From Acidobacteriota bacterium (lineage in GTDB: Bacteria; Actinomycetota; Actinomycetes; Actinomycetales; Micrococcaceae), in assembly GCA_019352125.1 (NCBI GenBank), contig JABBNV010000007.1, positions 1 through 28,133 of the forward strand: a stretch of 28,133 bases of DNA, in the 5' to 3' direction. Shown piece after piece: positions 1 to 7,591 of this stretch. The translations under genes and the position numbers were made by a program. Below the pieces are notes generated by a model. It worked only from the letters and a program-made list of their open reading frames with translations, made no database searches and was not told where the DNA came from. The first letter of the stretch is position 1, and each line of letters starts with the position of its first letter.

Positions 1-3000
1 TCACGGACTTTGTACATTTTGGGTGTGTTGGCCGCCCTGAAGGCGGGCGCGCTAGTGGTGATTGCCGGCGCTATTGCCCACGCAGCAGCCAGCCTGGCCG
101 CAGGTCAGCCACTGGACACCGTCGGCCTTCTATTCGGCGCGCTGGGTGTGGTGGCGCACGCTGTGACGGCATGGGCTCTGACGTCGGTTTCTGCCAAGGC
201 AGCCATGGGTGCCAAGGAAGCGCTGCGTGGCGAACTGGTGGAGACGCTGGTACGCCAAGGTGGCCGTGGGAATCTGGGGCACGGTGAAGCCACAGTCCTG
301 GCGTCCAGTGGACTGGACGCTCTGGACAAGTATTACGCAACGTACCTGCCCGCTTTGGTGAGCTGCCTCGTCGTGCCCCTGTTGGTGGGGCTGCGGATTG
401 CTTCCGTGGACTGGGTCAGCGCGGTCATTATTGTGCTCACCGTGCCGTTGATCCCTTTGTTCATGGCCCTCATCGGCTTGCACACGCAGGAAAAGGTAAC
501 TGCTGCGGCGGAATCGCTCGCCAGGCTCTCCAACCATCTGGTGGAGCTGGCCAAGGGCCTTCCCGTACTGGTGGGGCTTGGTCGGGCGCAGGCGCAGAGT
601 GTGGCGCTGCGCAGGGTGTCCGATCAATACCGAACGGCCACTATGCGCACGCTGCGGGTGGCTTTCCTCTCCGCGCTAGCGCTGGAGCTCATCGCTACGC
701 TGTCCGTAGCAGTGGTGGCCGTGTTCATTGGCGTGCGGCTGGTGCAGGGCGGGATGAGCCTGGAGCTAGGGCTGCTGGCACTAATTTTGGCACCGGAGTG
801 CTACGCACCCCTGCGGGAACTGGGCTCGGCTCATCACGCGAGTGAGGACGGTAGGGTAGCCGCGGCCAAGGCGCAGGAAGTGCTCGCCGTTCCGGACGCT
901 GCCGACGTCCGGGCAACCGGGGTGGGGCCTGATGCCGGGGATTTTGGCGGGGACGCTGGCGGGATTCGCGTGACCGGACTGCAGATCCAATACACCACTA
1001 GAACCACTCCCGCTGTACAGGAGCTCAGCTTCACGGTTCCAGCCGGCGGCATTGCAGTGCTGGACGGACCAAGTGGTAGCGGCAAGTCAAGCATTATTGA
1101 AGCGCTGGCGGGGCTAGTCCCCGTAACCGGCGGCACCGTTGTAGGTATAGATCCAGACAAGGTGGCTTGGATTCCGCAGCACCCCAAAACGGTGGCGGAT
1201 ACCGTGCTGGGGGAGGTTGAGCTGTATCTCGGCGAGCAAAACCAGGCCCCGACCTACCTTCAGGCCGTGGGCTTGAGTGATGTTGCGCAGCTGCACCCGG
1301 GCTCGCTGAGCCCGGGGGAGCTGCGGCGCTTGGCGGTGGCCCGAGCGTTGGCGCGCGTCGATGCTGGCGCCACGGTGCTGTTGGCGGACGAACCCACCGC
1401 GCATCTGGACGCAGTAGCCGCGCACATGGTGGAGCAGTTGCTGGCAGGGCTGCGCTGGCGAGTCACTGTGGTGCTGGCGGCCCACCGTTCCTCAACCCGA
1501 GCACTGGCCAGCGTGCGAGTGTCCCTGCCTGGCGCCGTCGAACGCGACGGGCAATCCAATGAGTCGCTAGAGGCAGTTCCTGCTGAAGCAACTACGACAA
1601 CGCTACCCACCGCACCGCGTGAAGAACCGGTTGTGCCCCGTGCGGCCAGGGTTAGCGGCTTTGCGTTGCTCCGGCTGGTGCAACCGCTGCGTCTGCGATT
1701 CTTGGCGGCAGTGGTAGTGTCCGTCATTGCTACCCTCGCGGCCCTGAGCCTTGGCGGGTTGTCCGGCTGGTTGATAGTCCGCGCCAGCCAGCAACCGCCC
1801 ATTCTGTACCTGCTGGTGGCCATTGTTGGCGTGCGCTTCCTTGGCCTGATGCGTGCCTCCAGTAGGTATGCGGAGCGGTTGCTCTTGCACGATGCTGTTT
1901 TTACTGCGCTCACGGATCTCCGCGTTCGGCTGTGGCAGGGGTTGTCCTCTAAGGCACTCGCCCACCGCGCGCTCTTGCGTGGTGACACTGCCGTGGACTC
2001 CCTGATCGGCTGGCCAGATGTGGTGCGTGACCTCACGCCCCGGGTGGTTCTGCCCCCTATCGCCGGGGTGCTGAGTGCGGTGGCAATGATGAGTGCCGTG
2101 TGGTTGTTGGTGCCGGAGGACGTGCGCTGGCAGTTTTTGGCGGTGCAGGCGTTTGTGCTGTTGGTTGCCTTGGTTGCCAGCCCTGCGATTGCCATGGCAG
2201 CAGCCAAAAGTGCGACGGCGGAGCGCGAGTACCGCTCGCGTGTTACGCGTGAGCTTGCGGCGCTGCTGGGGGCTGCAGCGGATCTGCGAGCCAACCGGGT
2301 GGAGGGCCCGCTGGTGGCAGGGCTGCGGCGTGATGACGCTCAAGCCACTGCGCTGCTGCATCGCTCCGTGTATGCGCAGGGGCTGGCGCAAGGGGTTTTG
2401 CTGCTTGCCAGCGGTGCTGGGGCGCTACTGATGCTGCTGGCTGGGCACGGTATGCCCGCGGAAAATCTGGTGGCTCTGGTACTGCTGCAACTTGCCGTGC
2501 CGGATGCTTTTGGGGCAGTGAGTGCAGGCGCTCAATTGTGGCCTAGTCTGCGCACAGCGCTCGCGGCCTGTGCCGAGCTGTTGGCCGACGATTCAACGGA
2601 AAAACCTATGGCTTCTGAGTCGGGCGAAGGCATGATCGCCGCCGGAACCGAGAGGGCTGCTGGCATCCGGCTCCAAGGCGTCACCGCCCGGTGGCCCGAG
2701 GCGGACGCGCCGGCTGTCACTGGCATCGACGCGAGCGTTTCTGCTCAAGAATGGCTCACTATTACTGGGCCATCCGGTTCTGGCAAGACGACCCTGCTGG
2801 CTTTGATGCTCGGGTTCCTGACGCCTGAGCGGGGAACTGTACGTACCAGCCGGACAATGGCGTGGTGCCCCCAAGAGGGGCACCTGTTTGACTCATCGCT
2901 GCGCGCAAATCTCCGCCTGGCACGTTCAGTTGACGAGGCGCCGACTGATCAAGAGCTCCATGAAGTGCTCAACCGTGTGGGGCTAGGTAGCACCATGGAC

Positions 3001-3267
3001 GAATTGTCAGAAGGTTTGGAGACCCGGTTGGGCCCTGGCGGTCAGTACTTTTCCGGCGGTCAGCGTCAGCGAATTGCCGTGGCCCGGACTCTACTGACGG
3101 GGGCGGAGACCATCTTGCTGGACGAGCCCACGGCGCATCTGGACGCCGAGTCAGCTCACTCACTGATGACGGACCTGAGGCAGGGACTGGCCAATAACGC
3201 CGTCGTACTGGTGACGCACGACGCGGATGCTGCTGTCGGGACGGACAAGACTTTGGTACTTCATTAG
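1..3267 (+). CDS. cydDC: CydDC fusion: thiol reductant ABC exporter (5' partial)
   Basis: Fused CydD and CydC halves of the heterodimeric ABC exporter that moves cysteine/glutathione-type thiols out of the cytoplasm and is needed for cytochrome bd assembly (family knowledge). The frame is open to base 1 and a TTG at base 10 falls inside the first membrane helix, so the true start probably lies upstream. Counting codons from base 1, the order is: membrane domain about 5-300; first ATPase with Walker A GPSGSGKS (356-363), signature LSPGE, Walker B LLADEP and an AAH switch; a variable linker about 515-545; second membrane domain; second ATPase with Walker A GPSGSGKT (923-930), signature FSGGQ, Walker B ILLDEP and VTHD switch. 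The first signature departs from LSGGQ, as is common in asymmetric heterodimeric exporters. cydAB may lie upstream, outside the window. The stop is 9 bp before the next gene. Confidence 0.93.
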   Translation, partial: SRTLYILGVLAALKAGALVVIAGAIAHAAASLAAGQPLDTVGLLFGALGVVAHAVTAWALTSVSAKAAMGAKEALRGELVETLVRQGGRGNLGHGEATVLASSGLDALDKYYATYLPALVSCLVVPLLVGLRIASVDWVSAVIIVLTVPLIPLFMALIGLHTQEKVTAAAESLARLSNHLVELAKGLPVLVGLGRAQAQSVALRRVSDQYRTATMRTLRVAFLSALALELIATLSVAVVAVFIGVRLVQGGMSLELGLLALILAPECYAPLRELGSAHHASEDGRVAAAKAQEVLAVPDAADVRATGVGPDAGDFGGDAGGIRVTGLQIQYTTRTTPAVQELSFTVPAGGIAVLDGPSGSGKSSIIEALAGLVPVTGGTVVGIDPDKVAWIPQHPKTVADTVLGEVELYLGEQNQAPTYLQAVGLSDVAQLHPGSLSPGELRRLAVARALARVDAGATVLLADEPTAHLDAVAAHMVEQLLAGLRWRVTVVLAAHRSSTRALASVRVSLPGAVERDGQSNESLEAVPAEATTTTLPTAPREEPVVPRAARVSGFALLRLVQPLRLRFLAAVVVSVIATLAALSLGGLSGWLIVRASQQPPILYLLVAIVGVRFLGLMRASSRYAERLLLHDAVFTALTDLRVRLWQGLSSKALAHRALLRGDTAVDSLIGWPDVVRDLTPRVVLPPIAGVLSAVAMMSAVWLLVPEDVRWQFLAVQAFVLLVALVASPAIAMAAAKSATAEREYRSRVTRELAALLGAAADLRANRVEGPLVAGLRRDDAQATALLHRSVYAQGLAQGVLLLASGAGALLMLLAGHGMPAENLVALVLLQLAVPDAFGAVSAGAQLWPSLRTALAACAELLADDSTEKPMASESGEGMIAAGTERAAGIRLQGVTARWPEADAPAVTGIDASVSAQEWLTITGPSGSGKTTLLALMLGFLTPERGTVRTSRTMAWCPQEGHLFDSSLRANLRLARSVDEAPTDQELHEVLNRVGLGSTMDELSEGLETRLGPGGQYFSGGQRQRIAVARTLLTGAETILLDEPTAHLDAESAHSLMTDLRQGLANNAVVLVTHDADAAVGTDKTLVLH

Positions 3268-3276
3268 GCTGGAGCC

Positions 3277-4254
3277 ATGAATGATTTTCCAGATCTGTCC
3301 GCGCACGGACTGACTGTTTCCCCCATCGCCAAGGACGACGTCGACGATTGGCTGGAGCTGGTGCTTCGGATTGCCGCGATAGAACAACCGCGGTGGCACG
3401 CGCAGCGCGTCGACCTCCTCGACGAGTTGGAGAGCAGCACCAACAATCCCGAACGGAACACGGTTCTGGCACGGGATGCGCAGGGCATCATGCGCGCTTA
3501 CGCCACCGTGACCAAGAGGCCAGGTAGTCCCAAAGCCTTCGGTCGCGGAGGCGTGGATCCTCAATGGCAACGCCGTGGCATCGGCACTGCGCTGATGCAG
3601 TGGCTGGAACGCCGGACGGAAGAGGTTTTTGCTGAACAGGGCCAACCGGCGGCCCTATTGCGCGCGGGCGGCCTGTCGACCAACAATGCACAGCAAGCGC
3701 TCTATGCTTCCCGAGGGATGCAGATAGTGCGCTATTTCGACGAGATGCTGAAGCCTTTGGACGCCAGCATGCCGCAGGTGAGTGCTCCTCAAGGCATCCG
3801 GATTGAACTCACCACCCCAGGGCGAGGCGAAGATTTTAGACAAGCTCACAATGAAGCCTTTGCGGATCATTGGGGGTCCGATCAACGAGATCAAGAAGCC
3901 TGGGAACAAATGATGCGGCATCCACACATACGGCTGGATTGGTCCGCCTTGGCCATTGACGAAGCCACAGGCGAGGTAGCTGGCTATCAGCTGGCCAGTT
4001 ATGATCCAAAAATGGTGCACAAGGATGGCAGGGAACAGGGCCATACCGAGCTGTTGGGAGTGCGCCGTGCTTGGCGCAGACGCGGCATCGCGCCGGCATT
4101 GTTGGCAGACGCTATGGCGCGGTTCGCTGAGGCCGGGATGACGCACGCCAGCCTGGAAGTTGACTCCGAAAGTCCCACCGGAGCGCACCAGCTCTACAGT
4201 TCCATGGGCTACGAGAGAATTCATCGCTTTGTGGCCTGGGACAAGCCGCTGTAG
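3277..4254 (+). CDS. Tandem-GNAT-domain N-acetyltransferase
   Basis: A 325-residue protein with two GNAT folds in series. Acetyl-CoA-binding motif A is visible twice: QRRGIG in the N-terminal half (about residue 95-100) and WRRRGIAPALL in the C-terminal half (about 267-277). The C-terminal half ends with the usual YSSMGYE-type GNAT segment. The substrate is unknown. Mycothiol synthase (MshD) has the same two-domain layout, but I see no MshD-specific features, so I do not assign it. ATG start, with GGAG only 2 nt upstream. It follows the CydDC stop by 9 bp, so it is probably co-transcribed with it. A GC-rich hairpin follows the stop. Confidence 0.88.
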   Translation: MNDFPDLSAHGLTVSPIAKDDVDDWLELVLRIAAIEQPRWHAQRVDLLDELESSTNNPERNTVLARDAQGIMRAYATVTKRPGSPKAFGRGGVDPQWQRRGIGTALMQWLERRTEEVFAEQGQPAALLRAGGLSTNNAQQALYASRGMQIVRYFDEMLKPLDASMPQVSAPQGIRIELTTPGRGEDFRQAHNEAFADHWGSDQRDQEAWEQMMRHPHIRLDWSALAIDEATGEVAGYQLASYDPKMVHKDGREQGHTELLGVRRAWRRRGIAPALLADAMARFAEAGMTHASLEVDSESPTGAHQLYSSMGYERIHRFVAWDKPL

Positions 4255-4258
4255 CTCG

Positions 4259-4280
4259 GCGGCCCACCGCATTGGGCCGC
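4259..4280. terminator. Hairpin between convergent genes
   Basis: Perfect 7-bp arms GCGGCCC / GGGCCGC with an 8-nt loop, in the 36-bp gap between the converging GNAT and DinB genes. There is no T-tract on either side. It is probably a bidirectional terminator of the GC-hairpin type seen in actinobacteria, inferred from position and symmetry. Confidence 0.5.
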
Positions 4281-4290
4281 GGAATAGCAG

Positions 4291-4809
4291 CTAGCCGTTG
4301 ACGTCGTGCAGGTGGTGCACTACGTCGTGGAGAAAATAGCCGGCCAGGGTTCGCACCGTGAATGTTGAACCATTACTGCGCAGCCCTACCCGTTCCCATT
4401 CGGACTCCGGCACATCAGTCCAGGCTGCTGCCGAGGATTCTCCGGCCTCAGTGAGCTGGCTGGCTACGGTGGCAGGATCCTGCGCAGCGTAGTTCTCCGC
4501 TACGGCTGTGGCATCCTGATCCCAGTTGGGAAACGTGGGGTTATCCTCCGTGCGGATCAACCGCAGCCGCTCCTGGAACAGGTCAAAGACGTCCCGCACG
4601 TGACACGCGTATTCCAGGGCGGACCACGTGTAGTCGTCCGGACGTTGGGCCACGTGCGCTCGGTTGAGCACCGTTTGCCAACGCGGCAGCTGGTCCGCGA
4701 GGGTGGTGCGCACGGCAGCAGGGGTAGCGGCGGATGCATCAAAGCCGCACTCGGGGCACTCTTGCGAAAGTACCCACGTCCAGTCCTTGGTCTCCGGAAT
4801 AATAGCCAT
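4291..4809 (-). CDS. DinB-family protein
   Basis: A 172-residue protein of the DinB/YfiT-like four-helix-bundle superfamily, whose members are often metal-dependent thiol S-transferases (using bacillithiol or mycothiol) or uncharacterised. Candidate metal-binding histidines are in the helix EYACHVRDVF and in the C-terminal HDVVHHLHDV. The N-terminus carries a CPECG motif (around residues 18-22) that could bind metal or form a disulfide; I recall this arrangement from actinobacterial DinB-like proteins. Mycothiol use is an inference from the likely host group. The ATG follows a well-spaced -35/-10 pair by 7 nt, so the mRNA may be leaderless. It lies downstream of parC on the same strand but beyond a large dyad, so it is probably an independent unit. 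Confidence 0.85.
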   Translation of the reverse strand: MAIIPETKDWTWVLSQECPECGFDASAATPAAVRTTLADQLPRWQTVLNRAHVAQRPDDYTWSALEYACHVRDVFDLFQERLRLIRTEDNPTFPNWDQDATAVAENYAAQDPATVASQLTEAGESSAAAWTDVPESEWERVGLRSNGSTFTVRTLAGYFLHDVVHHLHDVNG

Positions 4810-4816
4810 GGATCAA

Positions 4817-4845
4817 GCTATACCGTCAGGTGCGCAGCCTGTCGA
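4817..4845 (-). promoter_or_regulatory. Sigma-70-type promoter of the DinB gene
   Basis: Reading the minus strand, TCGACA (4845-4840) is followed by exactly 17 nt and then TATAGC (4822-4817); the ATG starts 7 nt later at 4809. Both hexamers are near the TTGACA/TATAAT consensus, and the expected start of transcription coincides with the A of ATG, predicting a leaderless message. This is the best-formed promoter in the window. Confidence 0.6.
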
Positions 4846-4890
4846 GGAACGTCCGAAACTCACCGGCCCGTGCAACCGCAAAACCCTAAC

Positions 4891-4933
4891 GCTGAACTTG
4901 TCGCTAAAACGCCCGTTTAGCGACAAGTTGAGC
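4891..4933. repeat. 43-bp dyad behind parC (terminator or operator)
   Basis: Left arm 4891-4908 and right arm 4916-4933 pair at 17 of 18 positions around a 7-nt loop. The inner 14 bp (AACTTGTCGCTAAA and its complement) are perfect; only the G/G at 4894/4930 fails to pair. It starts 22 bp past the parC stop on the minus strand and ends about 80 bp before the DinB gene. Termination of parC is the simplest role, but the stem is AT-rich with no immediate T-tract, so an operator or dispersed repeat is also possible. A partial third copy (GTTGCTAAAACA, 4951-4962) overlaps the parC stop codon. Confidence 0.6.
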
Positions 4934-4954
4934 ACTCGCGTTGCCAAAAAGTTG

Positions 4955-7546
4955 CTAAAACAGGCCGGGCTGCTCGTCGGATTCAACTGCGGTAAAGGGC
5001 GCGGGCTGATCTTCGATGGCCCGTGCACCCACCGCGCCCGGCTCTACGTGGACTTCTAACGCCGTGTCGGTAGCCGCGCTGATGTTGGGCCCCACTGCGT
5101 CAATTGACTGGGTCAGGGGGATACCGGAGCCGTCGCGTCGCCCATGTTCGGTGGGCAGCGCTCGGGAGACGCCCGCGGCGGAGGATGCCTTGGCAGGCCC
5201 ACTACCTGCCCACCCTAGGGTTAGCAGATCCTCGCCCTTCAGGAATCGATGGGCGCGAACCCCTGCCGTAGCCCTGCCCTTGGCCGGGTACTCGCTAAAT
5301 TCGGTGACCTTTGCCGACAAGGTCCCAGTGCCGGGCAAGGATCCAGTGGTGGTGGCAATAGTGACGACGACGGCGCTTGCGTCACCACCGGCTACGACGT
5401 TGAACGCGATGACCGAATCCTTCGGAGCCAGCTTGATGCCCGCCATGCCACCTGCGGTGCGGCCCTGGGCGCGCACGAGCGAGGCGGAGAAGTGCAGCAG
5501 CTGGGCTCCAGCCGTAATGAACACCAGCTCATCGGTTTCATCCGCCGGTGCGGCGCCCACCACGAAGTCCTTGTCCTTGAGCGTGATGATCTCCCAATCC
5601 TCACGGTTCAGCGGGTATTCAGGCGTGACACGCTTAACCACGCCGGCAGCAGTCCCCAAAGCGATGACGGCGTTGAGCGGAGCGAAGGAGACCAGTCGTT
5701 CACCCTTAGCCAGGGTGATGAACTCCTTGGCAGAGACGCCACCGGCCAGGTTGGGCATGCCGTTGGTGGGTGGCAGCACCGGCATGTCCACTACCTGCAG
5801 ACGCAGCATTCGGCCAGCAGAGGTTACGGCCCCAACCTCGCCACGTGCTGTGGTGGCCAGGACGGAGGTGAACACATCATGCTTGGTGCGCGGGCCGTCG
5901 TCGTTCAATGGTTCTTGGTTGGACGTACGCGCAATCTGGCCCGACGCCGTCAAAATCACCCAGCACGGGTCATCGGCAATCTCCAGCGCAAGCGGGGCAG
6001 TCTTGGCCCCACCAGCAGCCAGAGCCTTGGCCACGGAGGGCGCCACGGCTTCGGATTCAAGCAATACTGTGCGGCGCGCGGTGGCGTACTTCTCCGCCAC
6101 GGCGCCCAGCTCGGAGGAAACCAGTTCCCGCAGCAGCGGCTCAGAGGCCAGGATGGCTTCCAGTTCTGCGATCTCGCGGCGCAGTTCTTCCTGTTCTTTT
6201 TCCAGCTCAATGCGGGAGTACTTGGTGAGCTGGCGCAACCGGAGTTCCAGAATGTAATTGGCCTGGATTTCGGTGAGATCGTAGATGGACATGAGCCGTT
6301 CGCGAGCGGCTGCAACCTCATCTGAAGATCGGATGATCTGGATGACTTCGTCAATATCCACGAGGGCTATCAACAAGCCCTCAACCAGGTGCAGGCGGTC
6401 CTTCTTCTTGCTCAGCCGGAAGCTGGTGCGGCGGCGCACCACGTCCATCCGGTGTGCAATGTAGACGCGCAGCAACTCCATCAGGCCCAGCGTCTGGGGC
6501 TGGCCGTCCACCAAGGTGACGTTGTTGATGCCGAAGGAATCCTCCATGGGGGAGTACCGGTACAGCTGCGCCAGCACGGCCTGGGGGTTGAAGCCGTTCT
6601 TAATCTCAATCACCAAGCGGAGGCCGTGGTTACGGTCCGTCAAATCCACAATGTCGCTAATGCCGGCCAGTTTCTTGGAGGTGACCGCGTCCTTGATCTT
6701 TTCGATCACCTTTTCCGGACCCACCAAGTAGGGGAGCTCGGTGACCACTAGGCCGGTGCGTCGGGCCGTCAGCTGCTCAATCTCTACCTTGGCTCGGGTC
6801 TTGAACGAGCCACGGCCGGTGGCATAGGCGTCCCGAATGCCGTCCAGCCCCACAATCCGGCCACCCGTGGGCAGGTCCGGGCCCGGGATGAAGCGCATCA
6901 CGTCATCCAGCGTGGCGTCAGGGTTGGCAATCAGGTACCGGGTGGCAGCAATGACTTCACCCAAGTTGTGCGGGGCCATATTGGTGGCCATACCCACGGC
7001 GATGCCGGTGGTGCCGTTGACCAGCAGGTTGGGGAACGCCGCGGGAAGGACTACTGGCTGAGTGAGCTGGTTGTCATAGTTGGGAACAAAATCAACCACG
7101 TCTTCGTCCAGGTTGTCCGTCAGGGCCAGGGCTGAAGCTGCCAGGCGGGCCTCGGTATATCTGGGAGCTGCGGGGCCGTCGTCGAGCGAGCCGAAGTTTC
7201 CGTGACCGTCAATGAGGGGCAACCGTAGGGAGAAGCTCTGGGCCATCCGCACCATGGCGTCATAAATGGCCGTGTCCCCGTGTGGGTGCAGCTTACCCAT
7301 TACCTCGCCCACCACACGGGCACTCTTCACATGGCCGCGATCCGGACGCAAGCCCATCTCGCTCATCATGAACAAAATGCGCCGCTGTACGGGCTTCAGA
7401 CCATCGCGTGCATCCGGCAGCGCACGCGAGTAAATCACCGAATAGGCGTACTCCAGGAAGGAGCCTTCCATCTCACTGGAGACATCAATGTCAACAATAT
7501 TCTCGGTGAAATCGTCTGCTGGTGCGGGTGGTTGGCGCTTGGCCAT
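4955..7546 (-). CDS. parC: DNA topoisomerase IV subunit A
   Basis: Type IIA topoisomerase cleavage subunit of 863 residues, which with ParE (not in the window) decatenates daughter chromosomes. The ATG at 7546 is preferred because the protein then begins MAKRQPPAPADDF and runs into the conserved EGSFLEYAYSVIYSRALPD segment; the open frame continues 141 codons further up but that part is antisense to the divergent gene. Catalytic Tyr130 lies in PRYTEARL. Thr92 and Asp96 in HPHGDTAIYD occupy the quinolone-resistance positions (GyrA Ser83 and Asp87 in E. coli). The C-terminal beta-pinwheel half has degenerate GRTAGG and KGRATAG repeats and no clean QRRGGKG GyrA box, which favours ParC over GyrA. 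The upstream gap to the divergent gene is only 45 bp, and AGGA sits 11 nt before the ATG. Annotation as gyrase-like subunit A remains possible. Confidence 0.92.
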   Translation of the reverse strand: MAKRQPPAPADDFTENIVDIDVSSEMEGSFLEYAYSVIYSRALPDARDGLKPVQRRILFMMSEMGLRPDRGHVKSARVVGEVMGKLHPHGDTAIYDAMVRMAQSFSLRLPLIDGHGNFGSLDDGPAAPRYTEARLAASALALTDNLDEDVVDFVPNYDNQLTQPVVLPAAFPNLLVNGTTGIAVGMATNMAPHNLGEVIAATRYLIANPDATLDDVMRFIPGPDLPTGGRIVGLDGIRDAYATGRGSFKTRAKVEIEQLTARRTGLVVTELPYLVGPEKVIEKIKDAVTSKKLAGISDIVDLTDRNHGLRLVIEIKNGFNPQAVLAQLYRYSPMEDSFGINNVTLVDGQPQTLGLMELLRVYIAHRMDVVRRRTSFRLSKKKDRLHLVEGLLIALVDIDEVIQIIRSSDEVAAARERLMSIYDLTEIQANYILELRLRQLTKYSRIELEKEQEELRREIAELEAILASEPLLRELVSSELGAVAEKYATARRTVLLESEAVAPSVAKALAAGGAKTAPLALEIADDPCWVILTASGQIARTSNQEPLNDDGPRTKHDVFTSVLATTARGEVGAVTSAGRMLRLQVVDMPVLPPTNGMPNLAGGVSAKEFITLAKGERLVSFAPLNAVIALGTAAGVVKRVTPEYPLNREDWEIITLKDKDFVVGAAPADETDELVFITAGAQLLHFSASLVRAQGRTAGGMAGIKLAPKDSVIAFNVVAGGDASAVVVTIATTTGSLPGTGTLSAKVTEFSEYPAKGRATAGVRAHRFLKGEDLLTLGWAGSGPAKASSAAGVSRALPTEHGRRDGSGIPLTQSIDAVGPNISAATDTALEVHVEPGAVGARAIEDQPAPFTAVESDEQPGLF

Positions 7547-7579
7547 GTTAAAGCTGGTCCTAACTGCAGTCTGTGTCGG

Positions 7580-7585
7580 TACAGT
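7580..7585 (+). promoter_or_regulatory. Candidate -10 element for the GNAT/ligase fusion gene
   Basis: TACAGT fits TANNNT and lies 6 nt before the ATG at 7592, with no ribosome-binding site between them. This fits a leaderless transcript. No convincing -35 is seen 16-18 nt upstream. The whole divergent gap to parC is 45 bp, so both promoters must overlap or extend into coding DNA. Confidence 0.4.
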
Positions 7586-7591
7586 GAGTCT

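Noticed and set aside
1260..2294. Open frame of 344 codons on the minus strand inside cydDC
   Set aside because: Antisense shadow of a strongly supported ABC transporter; the translation is Arg/Ser/Ala-rich low complexity with no domain.
3277..4254. Mycothiol synthase (mshD)
   Set aside because: Two GNAT domains and a similar length fit, but the motifs and neighbours give no specific support.
5016..6257. Open frame of 413 codons on the plus strand opposite parC
   Set aside because: Ser/Ala/Arg-rich translation with no recognisable fold, wholly antisense to the conserved topoisomerase C-terminal domain.
4955..7546. Assignment as gyrA
   Set aside because: No clean GyrA box in the C-terminal domain, and no gyrB neighbour; ParC is the better fit.
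7280..7591. N-terminal extension of the GNAT/ligase gene by 104 codons
   Set aside because: It lies antisense to the conserved ParC N-terminus; the ATG at 7592 gives the expected GNAT start.
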